Below, piece by piece: positions 1 through 10,803 of a stretch of 64,000 bases of DNA. A program made the position numbers and the translations under genes. Where the stretch lies: contig MSED01000004.1 in the NCBI GenBank assembly GCA_002099365.1, positions 1,674,001-1,738,000 on the forward strand, given 5' to 3'. This DNA is from Phialophora verrucosa. Its lineage: Eukaryota; Ascomycota; Eurotiomycetes; Chaetothyriales; Herpotrichiellaceae. Below the pieces are notes generated by a model that saw nothing but the letters and a program-made list of their open reading frames with translations, made no database searches and had not been told where the DNA came from. Each line of letters opens with the position of its first letter. The stretch's first letter is position 1.

Positions 1-1712
1 CAAGGGAGGGACTATACTCGTCCCTATCCATTTGCTGGGCGGTCGCTCGTCCAAATGCTCGAATTCATACCTGGTCAGCATATACGCCAGCAGTAACTTG
101 AGCTCATTCGCAGCGAAGAATCGTCCTGGGCAGGCGTGCCTCCCGTGCCCGAAGGGGTGATAGGTAGGTGAGGTGCTGACGAAGGAGAGGTTCGCTTTCT
201 TGATGTAGTCATCTGAGTTACTGTTGGTGCGTTGGTGCGTTGTGGCTGTGGGAGTGTGTCCAGGCGTGTCCTTCTCGTCGGTGCTGCTTTCGGGTGAGTT
301 CGATGATTCGCGCTGGATCGAAAAGCGAAAAGGGTCATATGTCGCTGCATCCGGGTAATGTTCCGGATCGTTGTGGACGCCATTTGTGGGCACGGAGACA
401 TAACTTCCATACGGACAGAATGTGCCGTTTGGAGCAGTTATGCCCTCCGGTACCATGACTTTACGGGCAAGCCCAGCTCCCAAGAAAGAACCTAAACGGG
501 AAGATTCTCGCAGCGTCGAGTCTGCCTTGTACATCTTTGCGAGACCCGCCTTTGTCCACACGCCGTTGTCCGCCGCGACGATTGAGGAGGCTTCTTCGCG
601 GAGGACTTCGAGGTATCCTTTGGAAGGATCAGAGGCGACGAGGTCGAAGATGACGTTTGTGATGCTGAATGTGGAGGTGTGAATGGCTGCAAAGTTGACG
701 GCCAGGACTCTTTCAGCGATGATGTCTGGGTCGCGTTCATGAGGGTAGGGGCTATCCCTCGCTCGCCGAATTGACCATTGCAGGAAATCGTTTGGTTCAG
801 GATCGCCGATTTTCTTCTCTAACTCGCCATTCTGGCCGTCTAGCAGTCTCTGGCGCCGCACGATCTCAGGTCTTAGCAGGCGCGCAAAGCCCTTTGTGTG
901 GCGTCGATTTGGTCGTGCAATGACGAGAGAAGCAAGAGGCCGCAGGAGTTCCGGGAACGGTCTCAACAGCACGCAGGCAATGGGGACAGCGGTGGCGAAT
1001 CCGATTCCATGTTCCAGAAGGGCCTTGTTGCGACACAGCGGCGAGCCCACGAATACACGGTTGCTTGTCCGGGCGATGATGAGCTTCATGGTCTCGAAAG
1101 GGCATACTTCCTTCCACTCGCTCGTGTCGGTGCCCCAGATGTCGTCAAACGCAGTAGCTAGCTCATCCATAATGTCCGTGGTGAGCGTGCCGAGTTGGCG
1201 GGTGAGTTCACTCCTGATCGTCTCATGGTGTGTAGGCTTATCCACCACGACTGGGTGAACGAAGGTATAGTCTGTTTGGAGAAAGTCCTTGTGTGGTTCC
1301 TCTGCGCTGAGAATGTTGTCGGGTTGATTGATGATCCATGTTATTAGCGAGGCTGGGAGGATGATTTCATCGCCGTTGATTTTGGCGATAATGCATGACT
1401 GATCCTTCTTTGAATACTGCGAGAGGTTAGGCGAAGACAGAAAGGGAATATCTAAGGAGCAAAACCCACCTGTTGATAGGCTTGGTGGATTGCCTCTTTA
1501 TAATTGACTGTTGAACGTACTCTGGCGCGCAGTGTCGAAAACCACTCGCCGTCTCTGGTGTTGAGCCATGGCAAGTCTGGAAGGTTCGGGTTCCGTCGTC
1601 GACGGTTGAATGCAAGACCCAGGACAACGATTAAAATGCTGGCCAGCGCATATGGCCGAAGCAGGTATCCAATCATGGCTGAACGTAGGTGCGACTGCGA
1701 TGGGGTTGACAA
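1..1712 (-). CDS. Cytochrome P450 monooxygenase (ent-kaurene-oxidase-like class), 3' end cut by window edge
   Basis: Haem-thiolate monooxygenase, probably anchored in the ER membrane. Two exons read from the right: 1712-1470 and 1416-<1, with a 53-nt intron (1469-1417, gtgggt...cgcag). About 553 residues are present. An N-terminal hydrophobic anchor (YALASILIVVLGLAF) precedes a basic RRRR stretch and a proline-rich hinge. The K-helix ExxR is seen as LRESSR, the PERF region as YDPFRF, and the haem loop as FGHGRHACPG with the axial Cys. The I-helix reads AAIHTST, lacking the usual acidic residue, as in fungal P450s related to ent-kaurene oxidase. Only the extreme C-terminus is missing. A second ATG at 1676 could also be the start. 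The substrate cannot be predicted, and no other biosynthetic gene lies beside it. The family call is firm; the subclass is inferred. Confidence 0.9.
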
Positions 1713-2825
1713 TATGATTTGTAGGACAGATGACGCTTTTTATCCTGCCCTCGTCGTGGTCGATTGTGTGTAGTATACAGCGGTGAGGTCAGCTGCCGCG
1801 AGAATCATGGAGCAGTGTCCCCGAGGATGTCGAGAAGGAATCGATCGTGGGCCAATAACAAAATCGGACTTGGTGGTGCAGGACGTGTCAGCAATGCAGC
1901 AAGCGCTGACTGCTTTATTTGTTCGCGAAGGATGATCTATCATGGCGATAGGAGGTATGCGTAACACATTTCTCCCGAACGAGGCAATTCCTAGACTGCG
2001 GAGTGTCGAACCACATGTCGGCATCACTCTGAGCCGCATTCGATCTGGAACAAAAGGAATTCGAGGTGTCGTCTTCTAGGCTCAAGTTGCCCCTCCTGCC
2101 TCCGGCTTCACTTGTCTTTTCGCTTGGGATTGCTTGTCCGAGGCTTGATGAAGGGCTTGTGGGTGATGATTGGAGCGAGGAGCAGTCACAGATCATGTTT
2201 CCGAACAGGGGGCGAGGGGGAGAAAGGCCGTGCGAGGCAAGCGAGCGATTTGACCGTTTCACGGATTGGAGTTGCGTCGCATGAAACGTGTGAGCATCCG
2301 TGAGGCGCGTCTCAGAAGCTTCGGTGGGGATCTTGGCCGACGCCTGCAGTCTCGCTACGAGAGTGGAAGAACCACCAGCATTTTGATGCGTCAACTCGCT
2401 CGTCTCTCGCAAACGAACTGATACTGTAATGGTGGCAGTGCCAACCTGTTTTAGACCACGGTTACCGACTCCCTTCACGGCTCGGAGGACAGCCGGCGCG
2501 CCCACAAAGGAGACCAAAACCAGACCATAAGCACTCGTAAACTAAGCCGCTCTGAGAAGCACTCCGGGGCTCGCCCACAATAACCAATCACGCCAATTAA
2601 CCTGCAACTACTCGGTAGGCGCAGCCACAACCAACGAGCAGCAGCCACCACAGCCACCACAGCCACAGACACGTCGACCCAAGCGCAACGCGACATCCCC
2701 GCACACACAAACACATGCCTTGGTTCTCTTCAAGCCTTCACAATGCAACGACTTCCGTCAATAGGCCCATCCCTGGCGAGATTCTGTTGTCATGCACCGT
2801 GAAGACGAATCCCGTCGCGCCGCCA
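1713..2825. promoter_or_regulatory. Divergent intergenic region between the P450 and GCP3 genes
   Basis: About 1.1 kb between two divergent genes, so it should hold both promoters. Open frames here, including a 200-codon one on the minus strand (1915-2517), have low-complexity, biased translations with no recognisable domain. A CCACCACAGCCACCACAGCC-like stretch near 2645-2670 is a simple repeat in the GCP3 leader. No specific operator is identified. Confidence 0.4.
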
Positions 2826-5696
2826 ATGGCAGACCCACGATTAAATCGCATCGAAGGGACGTTGACTTCCCTGCTCGAGAGCCTCATTCCGCCCGGCGCC
2901 GACCAAGATGACACCGATGGCGAGTTTCGCATTGACCGGGCTATCCTAAATGCAAAAGATATCGTCCTCAGTGCGGATGGCAGGCTGCCTCCAGATACCA
3001 ATCAGGCCCAAGATCTGATCAAGCGGAAATTATTGCGCGAAAATGCGTCTCCAGAGAAGGCGGCGAGGTTCAGCAACCTCTACTCGAGGCTGCTCGCTAT
3101 TCCAATCCTCAACCAGAAATGGGCCATTCTCTATCTACTCTACAAGTTATCCGACAACGCTCGCGCCGAACCACCTCCTCGAAATCCACTAGTCGACTCC
3201 CATCAACTCGTAAACATTCCCCGCCGTCACAGCTTGACTCCAGGAAAGCCATTTGTTGCAGATGAAGATGAAGATGAAGACGAGCACGAGCACGACGAAG
3301 CCGATGCTCTGCCACCACAGCCCCCGCTGCGCAGAGGTCGCGTTTTCTCAGCCAAAGTGAATCAGCCTGAAGAGGAGGTCGAGGTGGCTCTCGAAGGGGA
3401 GGAGAGGCCACAACCGCAAGAGACAAATCGGGAACAGCAACAACCACAACCACAACAACCAGCTCAAGCCAAGCTGGAGGCACGGGTCTTCTTTCCCTCC
3501 GAGTTGGATCTGCTACGAGACCTGCCCTTCAACCTTCAAGGGGTTTCCTCCGCTCATCTTGACTTTACCGACACGACGTGCCTGAAACTGCCGTCTACTC
3601 TGCCTGTGCCAATTTTGTCTCTACTTCATGCTCTCGCTGAACCATGCCTGCTGTATCGAGGATTGGCAGAGTACGCTGCTGGTCAAGATGGAGGTCTCAT
3701 TGATCAGAGTCTGCGTTCCGCCATCAACAACGAGCTTCGCTCTTATTTAAGTCTCGTCGCATCGCTGGAAACCGAAATCCGACAAGCCTTGGCTACCGTG
3801 CAGAATACCCAGGATCAGAAGTCTGTTCGCTTGACAGGTGTCACTTTGAAGAGGTGTCTGATATGGACCAGGGATGCCACCATGGGTCTGCGCCTCATGA
3901 AATTGATCGTCGAAGACTCCAAGCAGAAGCGAGGGGGCCAACTGTTGTCTCTCATCCACAATCTGTCCTCGTCTCATGGCGATCCCTTCGTCGCCTCATT
4001 CGCCGAGAAAATTCTGGCCCAAGTGGCTCGTCCTTTTTATGAGATGCTCAAGCACTGGATCTACGACGGGGAATTAATCGATCCATACCACGAATTCTTC
4101 ATAACAGAACCAGATCCGAACTCTCAGCCGGCGATCGATCACAGACACGTGGCGACCTCTGTTTGGGAGGAAAAGTACAAGCTCGACACGGCCATGGTGC
4201 CCTCCATCATCTCTTCCGAGTTTGCCAGGAAGGTCTTCCTCATTGGTAAATCCCTCAATTTCATCCGCAACAACTGTGGAGATTCCGATTGGGTCATACA
4301 ATACTCCAAGTCAAACTCAAGGTCTTTGGACTACGGGAACACCTCCAATCTCTCTCAGTCCATCGACGTCGCCTACCGCACAACCATGTCGCGCCTAACT
4401 AACCTGATGTCCACCAAGTTCGGCCTGTTCACTCACTTGACAGCAATAAAGAAATATATGCTGCTGGCACAGGGTGACTTCTTCGACCTGCTCATCGAGT
4501 CACTGGCTCAACACCTGGATCGGCCAGTGAACTCCATGTACAGGCACAATCTCACCTCCCAACTCGAGCACGCAATTCGACACTCCAATGCACAATACGA
4601 CGACGCCGAAGTCCTGCGCCGACTGGACGCGCGTATGCTTGAGCTATCCAGCGGCGAGATTGGATGGGACTGCTTTACCTTGGAGTACAAGATCAGCGCG
4701 CCTTGCGATGTTGTCATCACCCAATGGGCCAACACACAGTACCTCAAGATTTTCAACTTGCTGTGGAGAATCAAAAGGGTTGAATACTCTCTTGCGTCCA
4801 CTTGCAAACGCAGTATGACTGGGGGTCGAGGAGTGCTGGCTGCGGTCAGCGACAAGCTAGGCAATGACTGGAAGCGGTCAAGATGTGTCGTGGCGGAGAT
4901 GGTCCATTTTGTCAATCAGCTGCAGTATTACCTGCTCTTTGAGGTCATCGAGGCAAGCTGGAAAAAGCTCGAGGACGCACTGCAGAAGCCCGAAGCTACG
5001 CTTGATGACTTGATTGAAGCTCATACGACCTATCTCAACAACATCACCAAAAAAGGTCTTATCGGGCAACAACGACATCCGGTCACTGGCCAACAAGAAG
5101 ACAGCCTGATTGTGCAAGTACATCACATCTTGAAATGCATGCTCGCTTACCGTGAGGTCATCGATTCGCTTTACTCGTATAGCGTTGCCGAGTACACGCG
5201 ACGGCAGCAATTCAGTGCTAAGATAGAGCGACGAACTGCACAAGGTAAATGGGGCATCTCGGAGAAAGACATCCTAGGTGACTCAAGAGCCAGCACACCA
5301 ACAGGCGGAGCACTTCTAAAAGGTGCACAGCTAGTTGTGGAAGAAAATGAACCTTCTCTGACGCCAGCGAACGTCAGCCTGGGCACAACGGATGATGAAA
5401 CTCATCTCGGCTTGTTAAGGTCAAGACAGCTAAATCTGTCTGCTGAATTCAGATCACGAGTGAGTATGTTGTTGTATGACTTGGCCCATCAGCCCGATGT
5501 GGATCTGCGATTCTTGGGAGTGGTGATGAATTTCAACGAGGTGTATCAGCCGATCAATGTCCGACGGCAGCATGCGAGACGTGCCCGGGAAAAGCGCGAA
5601 ATAGAACGGAAAGCTCGAGAGGCAACCACATCTTCCGAGGGCGCCAGCAATGTATCTATGGAGAAGGATATGAATAGCTCGACTGTCAAGACCTGA
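2826..5696 (+). CDS. alp6: Gamma-tubulin complex component 3 (Spc98/Alp6 family)
   Basis: Structural subunit of the gamma-tubulin ring complex, which nucleates microtubules at the spindle pole body. It is a single uninterrupted frame of 956 residues from the ATG at 2826; the frame stays open to an upstream ATG at 2715 (993 residues). I prefer 2826 because MADPRLNRIEGTLTSLL resembles the family N-terminus and the context gccaATGg is good. An acidic low-complexity linker (DEDEDEDEHEHDEAD) and a Gln-rich stretch follow the N-terminal helical region. The GCP core then begins with LLRDLPFNLQGVSS and LAEPCLLYRGLAEY (Spc97/Spc98 N-domain) and continues through the C-terminal gamma-tubulin-binding domain (VIEASWKKLEDAL, DSLYSYSVAEYTRRQ, PDVDLRFLGVVMNFNEVY). 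Length and motif order match fungal GCP3 better than GCP2. The neighbouring P450 gene is divergent. Confidence 0.95.
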   Translation: MADPRLNRIEGTLTSLLESLIPPGADQDDTDGEFRIDRAILNAKDIVLSADGRLPPDTNQAQDLIKRKLLRENASPEKAARFSNLYSRLLAIPILNQKWAILYLLYKLSDNARAEPPPRNPLVDSHQLVNIPRRHSLTPGKPFVADEDEDEDEHEHDEADALPPQPPLRRGRVFSAKVNQPEEEVEVALEGEERPQPQETNREQQQPQPQQPAQAKLEARVFFPSELDLLRDLPFNLQGVSSAHLDFTDTTCLKLPSTLPVPILSLLHALAEPCLLYRGLAEYAAGQDGGLIDQSLRSAINNELRSYLSLVASLETEIRQALATVQNTQDQKSVRLTGVTLKRCLIWTRDATMGLRLMKLIVEDSKQKRGGQLLSLIHNLSSSHGDPFVASFAEKILAQVARPFYEMLKHWIYDGELIDPYHEFFITEPDPNSQPAIDHRHVATSVWEEKYKLDTAMVPSIISSEFARKVFLIGKSLNFIRNNCGDSDWVIQYSKSNSRSLDYGNTSNLSQSIDVAYRTTMSRLTNLMSTKFGLFTHLTAIKKYMLLAQGDFFDLLIESLAQHLDRPVNSMYRHNLTSQLEHAIRHSNAQYDDAEVLRRLDARMLELSSGEIGWDCFTLEYKISAPCDVVITQWANTQYLKIFNLLWRIKRVEYSLASTCKRSMTGGRGVLAAVSDKLGNDWKRSRCVVAEMVHFVNQLQYYLLFEVIEASWKKLEDALQKPEATLDDLIEAHTTYLNNITKKGLIGQQRHPVTGQQEDSLIVQVHHILKCMLAYREVIDSLYSYSVAEYTRRQQFSAKIERRTAQGKWGISEKDILGDSRASTPTGGALLKGAQLVVEENEPSLTPANVSLGTTDDETHLGLLRSRQLNLSAEFRSRVSMLLYDLAHQPDVDLRFLGVVMNFNEVYQPINVRRQHARRAREKREIERKAREATTSSEGASNVSMEKDMNSSTVKT

Positions 5697-7332
5697 CACG
5701 GTCCGGCAATCGACCAACTCCCAACTGATCGTTGCTGTACACTAGTGGGCTGGTCGTCCTCCTTTGAACAATCGATACAACCACGTATCCAGCATGACAA
5801 GGAGATGTCGCACGTCTCGCGAATACAACAATCAGCGGATCTAGGTAACATTATGCCTACAGGCGGATTCACACGCAATGGCGTATCTCGGATCCTACGT
5901 CGTTGTCAAGGCAAAAACTGTCCTCCACGTTTGGATCACCACCACCAGCGTATTCGGCCCAGTCTGGCGCGCCGCCGCCGACGGCGACGGCGACAGTGAG
6001 GGAGGACACAACGAACAACACGCATAGTTTTGCATGTCAATGTGCGACCATCTCAATTGACAACTCAGTCATCTCGCCGCCCCTAGAGCCAGAGCAACCG
6101 TTTCAAATAGCAGATCGCGCTCCAAACCGAGACATTGCATGCCGTTCGATCCTGTTGGTATATGAGATGTGATATGCAATATATGGCACGTGGTGTGGTT
6201 CAATACAGCGACAACTCATCTCCGACTCTAGCTCCAGCTCCCCAGCTCCAGCTCCAGCTACGGGGTCGCCCCTTCTCTGGCTGAAATCGACGTGATTGAC
6301 AACTTCTACTGTAGCGCGTCCGAGAGCGAGGGTATGGAAGGTCGCAGAATGCCCGTATGTTCCCGCCACGCCTCGCAACTCGACGGAAAGTAGACGTGGT
6401 TAGCTCAGCGCTCCATACATGAATAGAGATAGGAGGGCAATGAACGGGAGGGGATGGAAGGGGAGGGAGGAGAGACGAGACTAAAGGAGAGGCGAAACGA
6501 GGCGAGCACAGTCAATATACGGTAGTTTCGCCACAAAGGTATGTATGTCAAGGCTTTGATTGCGCTCATCGAGAACATCGTGTCTGTCCATTGACGGTAA
6601 AGATCTCGGCACCGGATGTCCTTTCAGCTCTCTCCCAAGGCAACGGGCTCGGAAACGAGACATGGTACAGGTGTATGTACTTGCTTCGGAGATGGCGAAG
6701 AAAATCATCTCGGTAACGTCACGAGTCGTCTCAGTACAATTACAGTTCTTTTGATTCATGCGCTTCATCCTACATTAAGCAGAGCTCAAGGCTGAGTTCG
6801 AGTATATATACATCTGTCTCATGGACACGGTTGCCACAATGTCCTGGTCGTCGGTTATCAAACAAAATCGTTAAGAGTCGTTGCCTGGACATTGCCATCA
6901 ATCCAATTCCTATATTTTGGGGTGCGCAAGAGTTCAACCACCATTAGTAATGCATGAGAAGAAAGTTGAACGGAAGAGAGTCCAAATCGCCTGGGTTTGA
7001 TATTGAAGAGCGGGAACCGAGTCCGGGCGTGTCGGCGTAATTTCCATTCCCCGTTCTCTCGCTGTCCGATTCCACCGGCTTTCAAATGGAAAACCATTTG
7101 AAGTTGCAAGTCCATATAGAACTATTTGCCAGTATTCCAGTCAAGTCCTGCTGTATGCGTATCTGTGTGGTGCTTAACTCATCATCCCATTATGGAAGAA
7201 GGGTACCTTGGAATGAACAGGTAGTGGTGAGGTTCAATTTCCTAGGTCGTCTCCATGCCGGCCTAGCGAATAGACACTCTGTAGTTTGACCATGATAAAA
7301 GGGGAAAAGATAGACAGAGCAGCACATCTGCT
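5697..7332. other. Convergent intergenic region, no gene seen
   Basis: About 1.6 kb between the 3' ends of GCP3 and the minus-strand membrane-protein gene, expected to hold both terminators. It contains a CGACGG-type GC-rich repeat (about 5968-5995) and a CAGCTC-type hexanucleotide repeat (about 6231-6260). I find no coding exon with recognisable content. Confidence 0.5.
6231..6260. repeat. CAGCTC-type hexanucleotide microsatellite
   Basis: Four to five imperfect copies of GCTCCA/CAGCTC lie side by side in the noncoding interval between two convergent genes. Confidence 0.6.
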
Positions 7333-9669
7333 TCAATCGTCGCCCAGATCGTTCTTCCATCTCACAGCATCCTCGTCCCTTTGGCCCTCCCGTATAGGCG
7401 ATATGGTGGAATGAGAGTCATCTGACGGTGTGACAGGACCAGGCGAGGTCACCCATTTCGGCGTTGTGGAGGACGCTGATAGCAGTGACGCCGTGCGGGG
7501 ATTGTTCCCACCCTGCGTTGATAGGCGTATCGCTCGACTCAGACTCAGCCGCGGTCGAGGCCTGCCCGATATTCTTGTCTCGGACGGGTCATGACCGTCA
7601 ACGACGGTGGGCTCGTCGAGTATGCCAGCCTGTGTGGCCGGTGAGAAGCCGAACTCAGGAGGAAATTCTGCTAGAGGAGATGCTAGGGATGATAGTCGAG
7701 ATGTCATAGTCATGGTCCTTCCTGGTGCGGCAGGCGAATGGAGGATAGGGTGTTGGGAGGTTGAGGAGAAGGTTGAATTTGCGTGTGTGAAGACACTATT
7801 TGCAGGAGATTGGATCCCGTCTGCATGGTCGTGTTTCAGATGTGGTGACGGAGACATCCAGGAGCGTAGGGCGCTCCAGCGAGTTGTTTGGAATTGATCG
7901 GTTGGTGAGCTGGTGGAAGGAGAAGCGGTCAGGTTCTTCTCAGGCTCGGAGAGCATCCGTGACGTGACATTGCCGACGCCATGGATCGCACGTCCACGTC
8001 GCCGCCTGACCAGGTTGCGGATCTCGCGCTCACCCATCTCCGGCGTAACAGCACCGGGACCGACGTCTCGTTGCATAGCCTCGACCAGAGTGAAACTTGA
8101 CCGATAGATCCCGCCCGTCGAATTTAGGCCAGGCGCTTGGCCCTGGGAAGTGTGGAGACGTGTATATAACCACAGCGCATAAGTGCCGACAGACCAGATC
8201 GCGAGGAGCAGGGAGGTGATGAACAAGAAAAGGAACGAGAAGCCCCAATTGTGCCATCTGGAGTAGCGGCACGTGGCATTGTCGAGGACGTAGGAGTAAG
8301 GATAAGTTTCATCATCGTAAAGCCAGAAAGTGTTGTCTGTGAGTTGTGATACCGAGGAGAGCGAACCTGGGGCTGGCGGCGAGGACAACGAGAAGGTATT
8401 GAGGTACGTCGACAATGTGGAAAGTGCCCGTGGCGAGTACGATGTAGTGATATCCAGGGCTGGGGCTGCAAGCTTGTGGGTCGTCCCATTCACAGTAATG
8501 GTGCTTTCTGTGTGATTCTTTGCTTCGAGCCCGTAGGTGCTCACGTATTGCACAGTACGCCAAAACGTTGTGCAATTGGCAGGGACGTACTCCCAAGGCA
8601 CCTTCCCGATGCCGTCCGCATTTCCGTCGCCATACTCATCATCAGTGTCACGTCGGCTGGGCGGGTTTTGCGCAGCCGGATTCTCTTTATCATCGTAGTA
8701 GCCGTCATCGTCGTCGTCATCGCGAAAGCCTTCTTGGACACAGGTATCTCCCGTTGTGATGTATAGTGGTCCAGAATAGCCAATTCGCTCGGCGTCATTG
8801 ATCGCAAACTGAACAATGTGGAAATTAGACCACAACACCGAGTCATTGTCATGATTTGGCATCACCGCATTGATGTTGCTGCTGTAACCCGACATGGCGG
8901 TGACCAGAGAGGAAAAGCCGAGAACGAACAGAGAGCTCAAGGCGATCCAAACCATGATCAACCTCGCCCGCCAGCCACGGTTCGTCAATAGATCTCCGGC
9001 TAATCGAACTGTCCTGACCAGTGTCGGAGGTACAAAAGCCAGAGATTCGAAAGTGTTGTAGGACACGGGTGCCTTCAGCATCGCCAGGGCCAGGTATTGC
9101 GATGAGACTTTGAATGTGACGAATGCGAGAAAAGCCTGTCCTCCGCGTCCGACAACTATGTCCCAAACAATATCGATAAACTTTGCAGTGGAGAAAGCCA
9201 TCCTGCCCCATGAGACCGTGATGTAGAAGAAACCCGCAGGATCCCAGAGGCCAAGGGTGGGTTTGTCCGAGGGCGTAAACTCGCCATTGAAGTTGCAGTG
9301 TGTGAAAGAGTTCGACACCCAGTGTTCTGCCTCGAAGGCGTACCATTGTGGGACCTTAACGACGAGGGCGAGGAAAACGATCGGAAGAGAGAAAGCGAGT
9401 AACACAATGGCGTGCTCGAACGCGGTAAGAGCAATCGGCCGCCTTCGACGTAACTGTCCATATCCATTGTGCTGCGTAGTGTCGCTCTCGGTGACCGCAT
9501 TACATGACGACCCTGTATTGGAGCGCTCCTGCTCGTGGTGCATGGCATTGTGTTGACTCTTTCGTAGACTCCATCTCCTCAGGTTTTTCCACGACCTTGG
9601 CCCGGAAGGCTGTGCTCCGTCCAAGATCTCTGGGGCGCCGTTCACATGAGTCTGAGTACCCGCAAACAT
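7333..9669 (-). CDS. Multipass membrane protein of unknown function with large extracytoplasmic domain
   Basis: Single frame of 778 residues with no visible intron. The N-terminal 80 residues are polar and basic (LRRRRP). Hydrophobic segments follow near residues 85-107 (IVLLAFSLPIVFLALVV), around 150-215 (a conserved-looking VWDIVVGRGGQAFLAF stretch) and at about 240-262 (LIMVWIALSSLFVLGFSS). A large hydrophilic region then carries several N-x-S/T sites and an unusual acidic run (RDDDDDDGYYDDKE). A last hydrophobic segment (FSFLFLFITSLLLAIWSVG) leads into a long Ser/Thr/Pro-rich tail of about 270 residues, probably cytoplasmic. I do not recognise a named domain; conserved fungal membrane proteins of this type are usually annotated as hypothetical. 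Topology is inferred from hydrophobicity only. The architecture resembles the DUF3176 protein at 38.9-41.2 kb. Confidence 0.8.
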   Translation of the reverse strand: MFAGTQTHVNGAPEILDGAQPSGPRSWKNLRRWSLRKSQHNAMHHEQERSNTGSSCNAVTESDTTQHNGYGQLRRRRPIALTAFEHAIVLLAFSLPIVFLALVVKVPQWYAFEAEHWVSNSFTHCNFNGEFTPSDKPTLGLWDPAGFFYITVSWGRMAFSTAKFIDIVWDIVVGRGGQAFLAFVTFKVSSQYLALAMLKAPVSYNTFESLAFVPPTLVRTVRLAGDLLTNRGWRARLIMVWIALSSLFVLGFSSLVTAMSGYSSNINAVMPNHDNDSVLWSNFHIVQFAINDAERIGYSGPLYITTGDTCVQEGFRDDDDDDGYYDDKENPAAQNPPSRRDTDDEYGDGNADGIGKVPWEYVPANCTTFWRTVQYVSTYGLEAKNHTESTITVNGTTHKLAAPALDITTSYSPRALSTLSTYLNTFSLSSPPAPGSLSSVSQLTDNTFWLYDDETYPYSYVLDNATCRYSRWHNWGFSFLFLFITSLLLAIWSVGTYALWLYTRLHTSQGQAPGLNSTGGIYRSSFTLVEAMQRDVGPGAVTPEMGEREIRNLVRRRRGRAIHGVGNVTSRMLSEPEKNLTASPSTSSPTDQFQTTRWSALRSWMSPSPHLKHDHADGIQSPANSVFTHANSTFSSTSQHPILHSPAAPGRTMTMTSRLSSLASPLAEFPPEFGFSPATQAGILDEPTVVDGHDPSETRISGRPRPRLSLSRAIRLSTQGGNNPRTASLLSASSTTPKWVTSPGPVTPSDDSHSTISPIREGQRDEDAVRWKNDLGDD

Positions 9670-10803
9670 GCTATCTCGTCGTATCGCTTTCCGCTTGTTT
9701 CGTCGTCAGCTATAAATTTAAGCGTTCATACCTACTCGTCCCAGAGCTCAAGCCAGACGATTGTAGGCAGGGTCTATAAGACACTGGTCTCTCTCGTGTC
9801 AACCATCGGAAGTCGATTACAGAGCGCGCGAAGCAGATAATACGGAGGATGTCTTTGAATAGGCTGGCCTTGCATGTGAACGGACAACAGGTGCCAAATC
9901 AGCGAGGGCCTGGAATATGAGAGACCTGTAGCGACGCGGTGAATCTGGGCCAGGATGCAGGGTCATGCCGGTCCCTCGGAGCCATGGTCGAACATGGGGA
10001 GGGATGGGACATTTGACAGTCGCGCGCCGTCAGCGGCGGGAGTGAGCATGCAGGAGGCTCGACCTACAAGAGGCAGCTCGACGGCAAGGGCCACAGCGGA
10101 CAGTCAAGAGTGGATACTTATGTTTAGAAAACAAAGACACGATTCGCCTGGGGAGAAGTTTCCCGTGTTGCAATCCGGGAGTTGGCCGGTGAGATAAATT
10201 TGAACTGGCCCTGCGCGGCCTTGTTCACCAAATGTCTCATGTCGCTGTCGTCTACGGACTCGGTGCTCGAATGGAGTGCGTTGCTTCTGGAGAGCAAAGT
10301 CCGAAGCGTTCAGGGGATGCTAGTATATGTCCCAGATCCTCGACAATAAATATCAAGCCACAGCCCAGAAGCTGTCGATGCACGGTAGGACGCCGCCCAT
10401 CTTTCGCCTCGGCGTCACGTTTATGCGGAACCGAGACTCAGAACGGCAGGGCCATGCTCCCACACTCCGTACGATGGATTTGTGATATCTGCGGAAAGCA
10501 AAAGCAAAAGCAATACGAGTTGAATTCGTCCTCTTGTCGGAGCCTCTCTCACCAGATGGCTCTCTCAGCAGTGTGTGCTACGCTATGCTATGCTATGCTA
10601 TGCCATGCCATGCCATGCTATCCTGAAAAGCGTGTTCATGCCTGAATCGATGCAATGCAAGGCACTCACTGATGCTCATGCCCAATGTCGAAGCCGAGTC
10701 CCAACGCCGCGCTATGAAGACGACATTCAATCAGTCATGGAGTCGGTCATAGATTTCTGGGAGGTGGTCGAGAGTCAGATCACAATTCAGTCGGTCCGCA
10801 GGC
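9670..10803. other. Intergenic region with pentanucleotide repeat
   Basis: About 1.1 kb between the 5' end of the membrane-protein gene and the 3' end of fcp1, both on the minus strand. It should hold the membrane-protein promoter and the fcp1 terminator. A GCTAT/GCCAT repeat lies at about 10577-10622. No coding content is convincing. Confidence 0.45.
10577..10622. repeat. Pentanucleotide repeat (GCTAT then GCCAT units)
   Basis: About nine consecutive 5-nt units: a block of GCTAT followed by a block of GCCAT, then one GCTAT. It lies about 180 nt downstream of the fcp1 stop codon. Confidence 0.8.

Noticed and set aside
1915..2517. 200-codon minus-strand open frame between P450 and GCP3
   Set aside because: No domain, biased low-complexity translation, and it fills the divergent promoter; no intron pattern supports a gene.
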